DNA of 64,000 bases, taken from contig OY282455.1 of assembly GCA_958296195.1 (NCBI GenBank), positions 1-64,000 of the forward strand. Reading direction: 5' to 3'. Source of the stretch: an uncultured Pseudomonadales bacterium (GTDB lineage: Bacteria > Pseudomonadota > Gammaproteobacteria > Pseudomonadales > Azotimanducaceae). Positions 1 through 9,167 of this stretch are shown one piece after another. Below the pieces are notes generated by a model. The model had not been told where the DNA came from. It did no database searches and saw only the letters and a program-made list of their open reading frames with translations. Position 1 is the stretch's first letter; the number at the start of each line of letters is the position of its first letter. The translations under genes and the position numbers were made by a program.

Positions 1-259
1 GGAAGGCGTTGACGCGAAAGCGGGAGACACCCGGCAGCTCGAAGGAGAAGTCCGCCTCCGCGCCGGCGGCGAAGGTGCGCTGCAGTGGTTCGTCCATGAT
101 GGCCTTGACGAGCGCTTCCAATTCCTCATTGCGCAACGCCGGCACCGACAAGCGCCGGATGTCTCCATCCACGCGAACTAGCGGCGGCAAGCCCGCCGAC
201 AAGTGCATGTCCGATGCGCCTTGCTCCACGCCAAGGGCAAGCAACTCATGTATGTCCAT
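1..259 (-). CDS. pilT: Type IV pilus retraction ATPase PilT, N-terminal part (runs off window)
   Basis: The reverse strand opens with ATG at 259-257 and stays open to the window edge, giving about 86 residues. They begin MDIHELLALGVEQGASDMHL and continue with SAGLPPLVRVDGD and DFSFELPGVSRFRVNAF, the characteristic PilT N-terminal PAS-like domain. PilT is the hexameric cytoplasmic ATPase that powers pilus retraction and twitching. The Walker motifs lie outside the window. A GGAGG-type ribosome site (TCCTCC on the plus strand at 263-268) precedes the start. Divergence from yggS/proC is the arrangement known in Pseudomonas. Identification is firm, though only the first quarter is visible. Confidence 0.93.
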   Translation of the reverse strand, partial: MDIHELLALGVEQGASDMHLSAGLPPLVRVDGDIRRLSVPALRNEELEALVKAIMDEPLQRTFAAGAEADFSFELPGVSRFRVNAF

Positions 260-513
260 TTTTCCTCCCTTGCGGGGGCGGCCTCCGCCGGCAATGGCGG
301 GCCAGCCCCAAAATCGATTAACCTTGTTTGCGGAAAACCCCGCTCTCCGCGCTGCGGCGCAGGCCTCCGTGCATGTTCTCCGGTTGCCGCTGGAGCTCCA
401 GCCCAAAGGGTTTGCCGGAACGGATCGGTCAACGCCTGATGTATTATTTCAAGCCGGCAAGGGTTAAGCCTTGCGACATCTCCTCTAGGTCAAGCGCGAC
501 ATCGACGGTTCCT

Positions 514-1209
514 TTGGCAAGCAATATCGCAAGCAACCTCCTCGCCACGCGCCGGCGAATCCAGCAAACTGCGCAAGCGCATGGCCGCCGCGCCGAAGAA
601 ATCGCCTTGATCGCCGTTTCCAAAACCATGCCCGCCGCCGCCATCGCCGCCGCCCATGCGGCCGGCCAGGTTGATTTTGGCGAAAATTATGTGCAGGAGG
701 CGGTCGCCAAGATCGACGCTCTAGCCGAGTTGCCTTTGCGCTGGCACTTTCTCGGCAGGATGCAGTCCAACAAGACCGCCTTGATCGCTCGGCACTTCGA
801 TTGGGTGCATACCCTGGACCGGGAAAAGACGGCGCGGCGGCTCTCCGCCCAAAGAGGGCAGCGCCAGCCCTTGAACCTGCTGGTGCAGATCAACATCGAC
901 GCAGACCCAGCCAAGGGCGGCGTGGCCCCGGATCAGGCTGGGGGCCTGATCGACGCGGTGCGCAGCATGGCCGGCCTGCGGGTTAGGGGCCTGATGGCCA
1001 TATTGGAAAAAGCCGGCGACCCGCAACTGAGCTTTGTGCGCCTGCGCACCCTGTTCGACGCCTTGGCCAAGCAGGGCGGCCCGGAATGGGATACGCTTTC
1101 CATGGGGATGACCCATGACATGGAGGCCGCCATCGCCGCCGGCGCCACGCAGGTGCGCATTGGAACGGCCATTTTTGGACCGCGCCGGCAAAGGGAGCAG
1201 GATTCTTGA
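514..1209 (+). CDS. yggS: PLP homeostasis protein, YggS/PROSC family
   Basis: A 231-residue protein when started at TTG 514, matching the family length of about 230. An in-frame ATG at 439 would add 25 residues that do not look like the family. The start region (ASNIASNLLATRRRIQQ), the PLP lysine segment IALIAVSKTMPA, FGENYVQEA, WHFLGRMQSNK and the C-terminal SMGMTHDMEAAIAAG are the usual blocks of this fold-type III PLP-binding protein. YggS buffers free pyridoxal phosphate and affects amino acid metabolism. The stop overlaps the TTG start of proC by 4 bases, so the two are translationally coupled, the common yggS-proC pair. Confidence 0.9.
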   Translation: MASNIASNLLATRRRIQQTAQAHGRRAEEIALIAVSKTMPAAAIAAAHAAGQVDFGENYVQEAVAKIDALAELPLRWHFLGRMQSNKTALIARHFDWVHTLDREKTARRLSAQRGQRQPLNLLVQINIDADPAKGGVAPDQAGGLIDAVRSMAGLRVRGLMAILEKAGDPQLSFVRLRTLFDALAKQGGPEWDTLSMGMTHDMEAAIAAGATQVRIGTAIFGPRRQREQDS

Positions 1210-2021
1210 CCGACCAGCGCATCAGCTTCATCGGCGGCGGCAACATGGCGCAGTGCTTGTTGCGGGGGCTTGTCGCCGCCGGACATGCGCCGGCGCAGCT
1301 TGCGGCCAGCGACCCGGACCCCGCCTGTCGAGAAGCGGTGCAGCAATTGGGTGCCCATGCCGTCGCCTCCAATCAAGGCGTGGCGGATCGGGGCGATGTG
1401 CTAGTGCTGGCGGTTAAGCCGCAGATTTTGCTTGCAGCGCTCAACGGCATAGTAGCTCCGGCGGAGAAGCTGCTCATTTCAATCTGCGCCGGAGCGCCGA
1501 CGGCGAGCATCGCCGCCGCCACTTCGCCTCTTCAACCCATCATCCGCGCCATGCCGAACACGCCGGCGTTGCTGCGGGCCGGCATCACAGCCCTATACGC
1601 CAACGCCCAAGTCGGTGCAGCCCAAAAGGAGCTGGCCGACGCCATTTTCAGCGCGGTGGGCAAGACCGTCTGGGTGCAGGACGAAGCCATGCTGGATGCG
1701 GTCACCGCCGTGTCCGGCAGCGGCCCGGCCTATTTCTTTCACTTGATGGAGTCCATGATGGAGGCTGCGGAGCATCTGGGTCTGAGCGCGGATCTGGCCG
1801 CCGTCCTGACCGTGGAGACCGCCTTCGGCGCAGCGCTGATGGCGCGGCAAGGCGGGGAGGCGCCGGCCGCTCTGCAGCGCAAGGTGACCTCTCCCTGCGG
1901 CACCACCGAGAGCGCCCTTGCGGTGCTGGCGGAGCGGAACGTCAAACCCGCCTTGGTGGAGGCTTTGGCGGCCGCCAGCCGCCGCTCCCGGCAACTGGCG
2001 GAGGAGTTTGCGCAAACATGA
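1206..2021 (+). CDS. proC: Pyrroline-5-carboxylate reductase
   Basis: 271 residues. ProC catalyses the last step of proline synthesis, NAD(P)H-dependent reduction of pyrroline-5-carboxylate. The N-terminal Rossmann motif FIGGGNMAQ is at residues 8-16. MPNTPAL and AVSGSGPAYFF are present near residues 115 and 165. The C-terminal signature normally reads VTSPGGTT but here reads VTSPCGTT, a cysteine in place of the first glycine. The start is TTG overlapping the yggS stop, and the stop overlaps the yggT start as ATGA, so yggS-proC-yggT form one operon. Confidence is high. Confidence 0.94.
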   Translation: MTDQRISFIGGGNMAQCLLRGLVAAGHAPAQLAASDPDPACREAVQQLGAHAVASNQGVADRGDVLVLAVKPQILLAALNGIVAPAEKLLISICAGAPTASIAAATSPLQPIIRAMPNTPALLRAGITALYANAQVGAAQKELADAIFSAVGKTVWVQDEAMLDAVTAVSGSGPAYFFHLMESMMEAAEHLGLSADLAAVLTVETAFGAALMARQGGEAPAALQRKVTSPCGTTESALAVLAERNVKPALVEALAAASRRSRQLAEEFAQT

Positions 2022-2569
2022 ACAGCATGGCGCAGTTCGTCGTCGGCTTCCTGCTGGAGCTGGTCTGCTTCCTGTTCATGGCGCGCTTTCTGCTGCAAGC
2101 GTGCGGTGCGGACTTCTACAATCCCATCTCCCAAGGCATCGTCAAAGCCACGGACCCATTTCTGCGCCCCTTGCGCATGGTTCTGCCCGCGTATCGAAAT
2201 CTGGACTTGGCGGCCTTTGGGGCGGCTTGGGCAACCGCCGGGCTGATGCACACCAGCTTTGTCTTGATCGCCGGAGGCCCAACCCGGGGTGCCTTTGCCA
2301 TCCTCGTCATGAGCCTGCTGCATGTCCTGCTCCGCTTCATCAACCTGTTTTGGTGGAGCATTTTGATCGTCATCATCGCCAGCTTCCTGGCCCCGGCTCG
2401 GGGCCATCCCTTCCTAACGCTGCTGCACCAAATCACCGAGCCGCTGCTGGCCCCCGCCCGCCGAGTCATCCCGCCCCTGGGCGGGCTGGACCTATCGCCC
2501 ATGCTGGTGATTCTGGCCCTTGGCCTAGTGGAGCGCATCCTGCCGCAGATGTTCGGCGCAATCTTCTAG
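2018..2569 (+). CDS. yggT: YggT family integral membrane protein
   Basis: 183 residues, starting with an ATG that overlaps the proC stop by four bases. The protein contains two tandem YGGT domains, each with hydrophobic helices and the family pattern N-P-x-x-Q/H-x-I-x-x-x-x-x-P-x-L-x-P-x-R: YNPISQGIVKATDPFLRPLR near residue 35 and FLTLLHQITEPLLAPARRVI near residue 130. Family members are inner-membrane proteins linked to osmotic or potassium homeostasis and cell shape, without a settled biochemical role. Position after proC is the standard gammaproteobacterial context. Confidence 0.9.
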   Translation: MNSMAQFVVGFLLELVCFLFMARFLLQACGADFYNPISQGIVKATDPFLRPLRMVLPAYRNLDLAAFGAAWATAGLMHTSFVLIAGGPTRGAFAILVMSLLHVLLRFINLFWWSILIVIIASFLAPARGHPFLTLLHQITEPLLAPARRVIPPLGGLDLSPMLVILALGLVERILPQMFGAIF

Positions 2570-2668
2570 CTGCATTCAGTACCGGCGCCACCTGGAGGAC
2601 AGGCCCCGGGGTAAAATTCGGCGCAAGTGTTAAATTGCTCCGCGGTCAGGAAAATCCACCTTAAGGTC

Positions 2669-3838
2669 ATGCAAAATCAGGGCGCAGCCGGGAACAGCGT
2701 TGGCATCGTTGTTCCACAGCGGTTCCAAGCCGGCGATGACTTCCCGTTGCAGTGCGACGAGGTGCTGCACGGCTTTGCAATGGTCTATGAGACCTACGGC
2801 ACCCTGAACGCGGCCGGCAGCAACGCCGTGCTGATTTGTCATGCCCTGTCCGGCAACCACCATGCCGCCGGCTACCACTCCGAGGAGGACGACAAGCCCG
2901 GCTGGTGGGACGCCTGCATCGGCCCCGGCAAGGCGGTGGACACCAACCGCTTCTTCGTGGTGGCGCCGAACAACTTGGGCGGCTGCCACGGCAGCACCGG
3001 CCCCGGCGCCGTCAATCCTGAAACCGGCGCCGCCTACGGGCCGGCCTTCCCCACCGTCACCGTCAAGGACTGGGTGCGCAGCCAAGCCCTGTTGGCGGAC
3101 CATCTGGGCATTCGGCGCTTCGCCGCCGTGGTTGGCGGCAGCCTCGGCGGGATGCAGGCCATGCAGTGGGCCATCGACCTGCCGGAGCGGGTGGGCGCCG
3201 CGGTTCTGATCGCCTGCGCTGCTCGGTTGTCGGCGCAGAACATCGCCTTCAACGAAATCGCCCGGCAAGCCATCACCTCCGATCCGCAGTATCAGAACGG
3301 CCGCTACCGCTCCACCGGGAGCAAGCCCAATTCCGGCGTTGGCTTGGCCCGCATGATCGGCCACGTCACCTATCTTTCCGACCACGGCATGGGGCGGAAA
3401 TTCGGACGGGAGCTGAAGTCCGGGGACATCAAGGCGGCTCGGGACGTGGAGTTTCAGGTGGAGAGCTACCTGCGCCACCAAGCCCGCACCTTCTCGCAGC
3501 GGTTTGACGCCAACACCTATCTGCTGATGACCCGCGCCTTGGATTTTTTCGACCCGGCTGAGGACTTCGGAGGCGATCTGGTGGTTGCTCTGCGGCAGGC
3601 CAGCGCGGATTTTTTGGTGCTGTCCTTCAGCACGGACTGGCGCTTCTCCGCGTCGCGCTCCAAGGAGATTGTCGATGCGCTGATCGCGGCGCGGAAGAAC
3701 CTGGTCAGCGCCAACATCGAGTCCGAACACGGGCATGACTCCTTCCTCATGCCGCTGCCGCGCTACGTCAGCGTCTTCAAAGCCTACATGGAGCGGCTGG
3801 CGGAGCGCGCCGAGCAGGAGGCCGCCGATGCGCCCTGA
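2669..3838 (+). CDS. metX: Homoserine O-acyltransferase
   Basis: 389 residues from ATG 2669, preceded by TTAAGG; the longer in-frame extension upstream is unlike the family. This is an alpha/beta-hydrolase that acylates homoserine for methionine synthesis. The nucleophile elbow [13 protein letters not shown] is near residue 155. The oxyanion region [11 protein letters not shown] is near residue 55, and the aspartate/histidine pair lies in SFSTDWRFS and ESEHGHDSF near the C terminus. MetX enzymes can use acetyl- or succinyl-CoA; relatives with this gene order are mostly succinyltransferases, but I cannot decide from sequence alone. It overlaps metW by 11 bases, the conserved metX-metW pair. 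Confidence 0.93.
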   Translation: MQNQGAAGNSVGIVVPQRFQAGDDFPLQCDEVLHGFAMVYETYGTLNAAGSNAVLICHALSGNHHAAGYHSEEDDKPGWWDACIGPGKAVDTNRFFVVAPNNLGGCHGSTGPGAVNPETGAAYGPAFPTVTVKDWVRSQALLADHLGIRRFAAVVGGSLGGMQAMQWAIDLPERVGAAVLIACAARLSAQNIAFNEIARQAITSDPQYQNGRYRSTGSKPNSGVGLARMIGHVTYLSDHGMGRKFGRELKSGDIKAARDVEFQVESYLRHQARTFSQRFDANTYLLMTRALDFFDPAEDFGGDLVVALRQASADFLVLSFSTDWRFSASRSKEIVDALIAARKNLVSANIESEHGHDSFLMPLPRYVSVFKAYMERLAERAEQEAADAP

Positions 3839-4430
3839 CCTGTCCATCATCGCGGACCTCATCAAGCCCGGCGCTCGGGTGCTGGACCTCGGTTGCGGCG
3901 AGGGCGAGCTGCTGGCCCATCTGCAAGCCCACAAGCGGGTGAACGGCTATGGCTTGGACGTCGATGCGGACAACATCACCATCTGCGTGCGCAAGGGCGT
4001 GAACGTCATCGAGCAGGACTTGGACGCGGGGCTGACCAATTTCCCTGACGACAGCTTCGACATGGTGGTGATGACCGAGACCCTGCAATCCGTCCGGCAG
4101 CCGGCGCAAATGTTGAATGAGATGCTGCGCATCGGCCAGGAGTGCATCGTCACCTTCCCTAATTTCGCCCACTGGCGCAGCCGTGCCCATCTCCTCTGCA
4201 ACGGCCGCATGCCCATGGCCCGGCACCTGCCCCACAATTGGCACGACACCCCCAACATCCACCTATGCACGTTGAAGGATTTCGAGCGGCTGGCGCAGGA
4301 CATGGGCTTGCGCATCATCCAGCGCTTCGTCGCCGGCGCTGACCATCGCGGCCACCCCCTGATGAGCCTGATGCCCAACCTCTTTGGCGCCATCGCCTTC
4401 TATCGGCTGGGCCGGCCGAGTGCGGCCTAG
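3828..4430 (+). CDS. metW: Methionine biosynthesis protein MetW (SAM-binding)
   Basis: 200 residues. It starts [20 protein letters not shown] and carries the SAM-binding motif [16 protein letters not shown] at residues 17-31. It also has the MetW-specific blocks [17 protein letters not shown] and [10 protein letters not shown], the last followed by [14 protein letters not shown]. MetW is a methyltransferase-fold protein that works with MetX, probably as an activator or subunit. The start lies inside metX (11-base overlap), so translation is coupled. It is followed within 6 bases by the DUF4426 gene. Confidence 0.93.
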   Translation: MRPDLSIIADLIKPGARVLDLGCGEGELLAHLQAHKRVNGYGLDVDADNITICVRKGVNVIEQDLDAGLTNFPDDSFDMVVMTETLQSVRQPAQMLNEMLRIGQECIVTFPNFAHWRSRAHLLCNGRMPMARHLPHNWHDTPNIHLCTLKDFERLAQDMGLRIIQRFVAGADHRGHPLMSLMPNLFGAIAFYRLGRPSAA

Positions 4431-4435
4431 GCGTG

Positions 4436-4984
4436 ATGCAAACTGCGCCAAAAGCCATGAAGACCGCGCCGGTTGTTGCGCCGCTGGCGCCGAAATATGA
4501 GCGGAGCCTTCAACTAGGGGGCGTAGCGCAAGCCAGTCCAACTCGTCCATGCGGAAGGCGGCTTGCCAAGATATGCGGCTCAGTCCTGCTTGCCTTGCTC
4601 CTGCCCGCTGCCAATGCCGAGCAAATGCGCAAGTTCGGTGACCATGAGGTGCATTACATCGTCATTCCCAGCCTGTTCCTGCAGGCGGACATCGCCAACC
4701 GCCACGGCCTGCGCCGAGGCAAGGGCTTGAGCATTGTCAACATCTCCGTGCTCGACGCCGCCGGCAAGGGCACGGCCTGCCGAATCAGCGGCCACGCCAG
4801 AAACCTGCTGGAGCAGCTTGCCGCCTTGGAGTTCCAGGAAGTCCGGGAGGGAGACGCGGTTTACTATTTGGCGGAGGTGCGCCATGCGGACCAGGAAGTG
4901 CTGCGCTTCAACCTGAACATCCAGCCGGCCGGAGCGGAGGCGTTCGAGTTGGCGTTTCAGCAGCGCCTCTACGCTGAGGACTGA
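4436..4984 (+). CDS. DUF4426 periplasmic protein
   Basis: 182 residues from ATG 4436 (a GTG lies one codon upstream). An internal ATG at 4457 is also possible. After a longish positively charged N terminus comes a hydrophobic signal segment (ICGSVLLALLLPAANA), then the DUF4426 body beginning EQMRKFGDHEVHYIVIPSLF. This small secreted family has no assigned activity, and regularly sits between metW and rdgB in Pseudomonas-like genomes, as here. Export is inferred from the hydrophobic segment ending in ANA-E. Confidence 0.82.
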   Translation: MQTAPKAMKTAPVVAPLAPKYERSLQLGGVAQASPTRPCGRRLAKICGSVLLALLLPAANAEQMRKFGDHEVHYIVIPSLFLQADIANRHGLRRGKGLSIVNISVLDAAGKGTACRISGHARNLLEQLAALEFQEVREGDAVYYLAEVRHADQEVLRFNLNIQPAGAEAFELAFQQRLYAED

Positions 4985-5128
4985 CAGGTGGGCGCGGCCT
5001 TCCAGACTGGCTGCACAGCTGCTGTGGCGTGGCGCAAGGCGTTTTGGAGAGGCTGTGGCGCGTTCGGGTGAGCAGCGCTGGGCTACCGGGCACGGTTGGC
5101 GCTTGCTGGTTGCGGCTGGAGCAAAGTG

Positions 5129-5722
5129 GTGAAGGCGGTCCTAGCCAGCGGCAACCCCGGCAAGCTGCGTGAACTGGCGGCGCTGCTGGCCGGCCTGGAC
5201 ATCGAACTGATCTCCCAAAGCGACCTGAACGTCACGCCCGCCGCCGAGACCGGGCAAACCTTCGTTGAAAACGCCTTGCTCAAGGCCCGCCACGCCAGCC
5301 GCCAAACCGCGCTGCCGGCCATCGCCGACGATTCCGGGTTGGTGGTGAGGGCGCTGGGCGGCGCCCCGGGAGTGCGTTCCGCCCGCTACGCCGGCGACGC
5401 CGCCACCGACGCCGACAACAACCGCAAGCTCATCCGCGCCTTGGTCGGCCACAGCGACCGCTCCGCTTGGTTCTACTGCGCCCTCGTGTTCCTGCAGCAC
5501 CCCAAGGATCCTTCCCCCCTCCTAGCCACCGGCCTCTGGCGCGGCCAGATCATCGATCAGCCAAGGGGCGAAAACGGCTTCGGCTACGATCCGCACTTCC
5601 TAATCCCGCACCTTGGCAAGACCTCAGCGGAGCTTCCCCCGCAGCAGAAGAACCAACTCAGCCACCGAGGACAGGCTGGTGGAGCGCTTGCCGCGGCCTT
5701 GGGGCGCTCGTTGGGCAACTAG
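5129..5722 (+). CDS. rdgB: dITP/XTP pyrophosphatase (HAM1 family)
   Basis: 197 residues when begun at GTG 5129, which gives the canonical start MKAVLASGNPGKLREL. GGAG at 5117-5120 is well spaced for this GTG; GTG 5126 is an alternative. Family motifs include FVENALLKARHAS, IADDSGLVVRALGGAPGVRS and QPRGENGFGYDPHF. The enzyme hydrolyses non-canonical purine triphosphates to monophosphates and cleans the nucleotide pool. The gene ends the metX-metW-DUF4426-rdgB run, and its stop overlaps by 4 bases the stop of the opposing DUF4143 ATPase. Confidence 0.93.
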   Translation: MKAVLASGNPGKLRELAALLAGLDIELISQSDLNVTPAAETGQTFVENALLKARHASRQTALPAIADDSGLVVRALGGAPGVRSARYAGDAATDADNNRKLIRALVGHSDRSAWFYCALVFLQHPKDPSPLLATGLWRGQIIDQPRGENGFGYDPHFLIPHLGKTSAELPPQQKNQLSHRGQAGGALAAALGRSLGN

Positions 5723-6912
5723 GGCCAATGGCGCCATGAGCGGACCAACAGGTCGTTCCTGCGGAAACTTCGGTCGCCACCGTAAACCAACAGGCCGTTT
5801 GTGGAACCGGACGTGATCCGATCCCAATAATTGAGACCCTTGAAAAAGTCCGAGGCAATGGTGGCGCCGGACTTTATCTCGACGGGAACGGCGCCCCTTG
5901 GGGTGTTGATCACCAAATCCACTTCATTCCCCCTGTGGTCCCGCCAAAAGGCCAAGCGAGGCTCCAATCCGCCGTGGTAATAGGACTTCAGCAACTCCGC
6001 TATGATCAAGTTCTCGAAGACGGCCCCGCGCATGGCGTGGACGGCTAGCTGGTTGGCGTCTGGGATTTGCAGCAGATAGCACAGCAAGCCAGTATCCAGA
6101 AAGTACAGCTTGGGGCTTTTGGTCAAACGCTTGTTGAAGTTCTCATGATGCGGCTGCAACCGGAAGGTGACGAAGCTGGCCTCCAGCACGGACAGCCAAC
6201 GACGGGCCGTTTCGTGGCTGATTCCGCAATCGTTGCCGAGGCTCGACAGATTCAGAAGCTGCCCGACGCGGCCGGCGCAAAGGGAAACAAAGCGCCGGAA
6301 CGCTTCAAGGTCGCCAACTTGGGTGAGGGTGCGGACATCCCGCTGCAAGTATGTCTGGAAATAGCGGGACAGCCATTCAGAGGGGTCAAGTCGGCGGTCA
6401 TGTATGGGCGGATAGCCGCCGGTTGTGGCGAAGTCCCGCCAGTCTCCGGGAAGTGGCGCTGCGAGGGGCGCACCATCGTCAACGCCTACATTGGTGCGCA
6501 GGCCAAGCCCATGTAGCTCCGCTAGGGAAAACGGCATCAGGTGGCTGACGTAGGTGCGCCCCGCCAAGCTCTGCGAGACTTGGCGCATGAGCAGGAAATT
6601 TTGTGAGCCGGACAGCGTAAACCGCCCGGGGGCTGGCCGTTCGTCCGAAAAAACCTGAATGTAGGAGAACAGGTCAGGGACGTGCTGTGCTTCATCCAGG
6701 ATCACAGGACCAGTGAATTGAGCCAAAAAGCCTCGCGGATCCTCAATGGCGAATTGGCGCTCGTCAGGCGCTTCAAGCGATACATAGTGGTGCTGCGGAA
6801 AGGCGCTGCGCAGCAGCGTGGTCTTGCCCGACTGGCGCGGGCCAGTGAGCGTCGTGATGGGGTATTGTTCGCTCACCCGAACGAGGGTGGGGGCCAGATG
6901 TCGTGGAATCAT
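5719..6912 (-). CDS. AAA_14/DUF4143 family ATPase
   Basis: 397 residues on the reverse strand. Residues 1-130 form a P-loop domain with Walker A LTGPRQSGKTTLL and Walker B GPVILDEAQH, followed by TLSGSQNFLLM. The C-terminal half is DUF4143, with LYFLDTGLLCYLL, AVFENLIIAEL and the nuclease-like tail FWRDHRGNEVDLVI-VPVEIKSG. The D...E-x-K arrangement suggests a PD-(D/E)XK fold. These proteins are widespread in accessory regions; their role is unproven, with DNA repair or conflict functions proposed. Here it interrupts the rdgB-hemW linkage. A 15-bp palindrome lies 7 bases before its start codon. Confidence 0.88.
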   Translation of the reverse strand: MIPRHLAPTLVRVSEQYPITTLTGPRQSGKTTLLRSAFPQHHYVSLEAPDERQFAIEDPRGFLAQFTGPVILDEAQHVPDLFSYIQVFSDERPAPGRFTLSGSQNFLLMRQVSQSLAGRTYVSHLMPFSLAELHGLGLRTNVGVDDGAPLAAPLPGDWRDFATTGGYPPIHDRRLDPSEWLSRYFQTYLQRDVRTLTQVGDLEAFRRFVSLCAGRVGQLLNLSSLGNDCGISHETARRWLSVLEASFVTFRLQPHHENFNKRLTKSPKLYFLDTGLLCYLLQIPDANQLAVHAMRGAVFENLIIAELLKSYYHGGLEPRLAFWRDHRGNEVDLVINTPRGAVPVEIKSGATIASDFFKGLNYWDRITSGSTNGLLVYGGDRSFRRNDLLVRSWRHWP

Positions 6913-6919
6913 GCCTTGA

Positions 6920-6956
6920 CTGTACAGATTGCATATTAAAAATGCAATCTGTACAG
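6920..6956. promoter_or_regulatory. Perfect 15-bp inverted repeat before the DUF4143 ATPase
   Basis: The arms CTGTACAGATTGCAT (6920-6934) and its exact reverse complement (6942-6956) are separated by the AT-only loop ATTAAAA. The element begins 7 bases upstream of the ATPase start codon at 6912 on the reverse strand. It could be an operator for autoregulation or a hairpin at the 5' end of the message that blocks the ribosome site. No run of T follows on either side, so it is not an ordinary terminator. Confidence 0.75.
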
Positions 6957-7272
6957 ACGATGGCTTTTGCGGCTGTGAACCTCGTCAAGAAGTCCAGCAG
7001 ACCGCGGAGCCGGCCGCTCCCGCTCGCCGGCCCGCCCATCAAGACTAACGCCATGAGGTTTATCCAGAAAGGTTCAGGAGCCGCAGGGGATCCGCAGTGG
7101 CTTTCAGCCTGCCATACTAGGTTTCCTCTAGATTTCCTTGGCTTGGCAGGCGTAGTGCTGCGGTGTTAACGGCAATCGCAAATTGCGCGCCGCCTGTTGG
7201 CGGGCGGGGCTGGCGGTTCTTCGATTGGCCAGCGGCCCTGATGAAGCACGGGGCTGCATGTGCGCCGGGTGG
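6957..7272. other. Intergenic stretch before hemW
   Basis: About 315 bases between the palindrome and hemW. No conserved protein was recognised in any frame. It should hold the hemW promoter, but I see no clear -35/-10 pair. Together with the DUF4143 gene it forms an insertion that separates rdgB from hemW. Confidence 0.4.
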
Positions 7273-8436
7273 ATGGAGGAAATGCAAAACGACGGCTTAG
7301 GCGGCCGAGATTTGCCAGGGCCGGGGCTTTACCTGCACTTCCCCTGGTGCGTCAAGAAGTGCCCCTACTGCGACTTCAACTCCCATCCCTTGGCTGGTTC
7401 GTTGGATGAAGAGGGCTATGTCCGCGCCCTCATTCGGGATTTTCAGGCCAATGCCGCGGGGCGGAGTTTCGCAACGGTCTTCCTTGGCGGCGGCACCCCA
7501 AGCCTGTTTTCGCCGGCAGCCATCGGCAAGCTGCTGGACGCCGTCAGGCCGCAGTTGGAGAAAGGTGCGGAAATCACCTTGGAGGCCAACCCCGGCACCT
7601 TGGAGCGTGGGGCCTTTGCGGGGTATCGGCAAGCGGGGGTGAACCGGCTTTCCATCGGCGCTCAGTCCTTCTCCAACCCCATGCTGGCGAGGCTTGGGCG
7701 CATCCACAGCGCCGCTGCCGTGGACAGCGCCGTTGCGGAGGCGCGAGCCGCAGGGTTCGACAACATCAACTTGGACCTCATGTACGCCTTGCCGGAGCAG
7801 AGCGTCGAGGAGGCGCTGGCGGACTTGCAGCGGGCCATCGCCTTGCAGCCGGAGCACCTGAGTTGGTATCAGTTGACCATCGAGCCGAAGACAGAGTTCG
7901 CCCGCCGCCCACCGCCGACACCGGCGGAAGACCTAATTATCAGCATGGAGGAGGAGGGCAGGGCGCTGCTGGCGGACGCCGGCTTCGCCCGCTATGAGGT
8001 TTCCGCCTACGCCCGCGCTGGTGCGCGGTGCCGGCACAATCTGGTCTATTGGACGTTCGGGGACTATGTTGGCCTCGGCGCCGGGGCCGCCGGCAAGCAC
8101 ACTCTGGCCGGCCCTTCTAGTGTGCTTGGGCCGAGTGGCAGCGTCATCCGCACCGGCAAGCCCCGTCAACCGCGCCTCTATCTGCAAAATCCAACCCGCT
8201 CCGCATCCAGCTCCATCGCATCCGAAGAGCTGCCCGGCGAGTTCATGATGAACGCACTGCGCCTGGTCGGCGGATTGGAGCGGGCCAGCTTCACCGCTCG
8301 AACTGGCTTGCCTTGGGCGTCCGTGGAGGCAACTTGGGCGCAAACGACTGAATTGGGCCTAACCGAGCCGGAGCGCATCGCCGCCACGGACTTCGGCTAT
8401 CGCCATCTGGACCGCCTGCTTCAGTTTTTCCTTTGA
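7273..8436 (+). CDS. hemW: Radical SAM heme chaperone HemW
   Basis: 387 residues from ATG 7273; ATG 7282 is also possible, and longer in-frame upstream sequence is unlike the family. The protein begins its domain with GLYLHFPWCVKKCPYCDF, containing the CxxxCxxC cluster-binding motif. FLGGGTPSLF and LEANPGTLE follow, then the HemW-specific C-terminal region with YWTFGDYVGLGAGA. HemW binds heme and a 4Fe-4S cluster and is thought to insert heme into respiratory enzymes; it was formerly annotated as an oxygen-independent coproporphyrinogen oxidase. The 3' end overlaps the convergent trmB by 16 bases. Confidence 0.92.
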   Translation: MEEMQNDGLGGRDLPGPGLYLHFPWCVKKCPYCDFNSHPLAGSLDEEGYVRALIRDFQANAAGRSFATVFLGGGTPSLFSPAAIGKLLDAVRPQLEKGAEITLEANPGTLERGAFAGYRQAGVNRLSIGAQSFSNPMLARLGRIHSAAAVDSAVAEARAAGFDNINLDLMYALPEQSVEEALADLQRAIALQPEHLSWYQLTIEPKTEFARRPPPTPAEDLIISMEEEGRALLADAGFARYEVSAYARAGARCRHNLVYWTFGDYVGLGAGAAGKHTLAGPSSVLGPSGSVIRTGKPRQPRLYLQNPTRSASSSIASEELPGEFMMNALRLVGGLERASFTARTGLPWASVEATWAQTTELGLTEPERIAATDFGYRHLDRLLQFFL

Positions 8437-9080
8437 AAAGCCAAGTCCGTGATTGCGTGGCCAAGGCGCCGGCCCTTGGATTCAAAACGGGTGCAGATGC
8501 GCTCGCCGCTTGGCGCGATGCGCCGCAGGGTGGGGACGGCGCCCAGCACCCCCTCCATCCAAGCCGCGTAGTCCGCGCTGTCCGTGGCCAGCAGCAACTT
8601 GCCGTGGGGCTGCAGCCGGGAGGCTAGCTGGGCTGCGAACTCCGGCTGAATCAGCCGTCGCTTGTGGTGTCGCCGCTTCGGCCAAGGGTCGGGAAACCAG
8701 ATGCGCACCTCCTGCAAGGCGCCGGGCGCAAACTTCTCTGCGAGCAGCGCGGCGGCATCGCCCTGCAGCACCCGCAGGTTCACCAAGCCCTCCCGTTCAA
8801 TGCCGGTCAGCAGAGCGCCGATGCCGGGCGGATAGATTTCGATGCCGACCAAGTTCAGGTCCCCACGGCGGACAGCCCATTCAAGGGTGGCCTGCCCCAT
8901 GCCGAAGCCGATCTCCACTCCCATAGGGGCGTCCCGGCCAAACACCTCCCGCCATTGGTGCGGCTTAGGATCGACCACATAGAGCGAGGCCAGCCGCTCC
9001 AAAGCCCGGCGCTGCCTCTGGGTCATCCGCCCCCGAGGTCGCGGCGTGGCGGCCTTCGGCCTGTTGTTCGGCAACGGCAT
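8421..9080 (-). CDS. trmB: tRNA (guanine-N7-)-methyltransferase
   Basis: 219 residues if started at ATG 9080 (MPLPNNRP); an in-frame extension to 9179 exists but is unlike the family. The motifs are GVEIGFGMGQATLEWA (SAM binding), NLVGIEIYPPGI, and the strongly diagnostic VRIWFPDPWPKRRHHKRR followed by LIQPEF. TrmB makes m7G46 in the variable loop of tRNAs. The gene is convergent with hemW, and the stop codons interlock. Confidence 0.93.
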   Translation of the reverse strand: MPLPNNRPKAATPRPRGRMTQRQRRALERLASLYVVDPKPHQWREVFGRDAPMGVEIGFGMGQATLEWAVRRGDLNLVGIEIYPPGIGALLTGIEREGLVNLRVLQGDAAALLAEKFAPGALQEVRIWFPDPWPKRRHHKRRLIQPEFAAQLASRLQPHGKLLLATDSADYAAWMEGVLGAVPTLRRIAPSGERICTRFESKGRRLGHAITDLAFQRKN

Positions 9081-9167
9081 CCCGTAACCTGCTATTTGCC
9101 CTAGTGCGCCGCCTAAAGGATACTTCGCCCGTTTCCGGTGGGCTAATTTGGTTTCGCCCTTTGAGCA

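Noticed and set aside
9-467. Forward open frame of 152 codons at the window start
   Set aside because: It is the shadow of pilT on the other strand; the reverse translation matches PilT clearly, whereas the forward reading is Ser/Arg-rich and family-less.
2630-3934. 434-codon reverse-strand frame opposite metX
   Set aside because: Antisense shadow of metX; no motif, and the forward gene is unmistakable.
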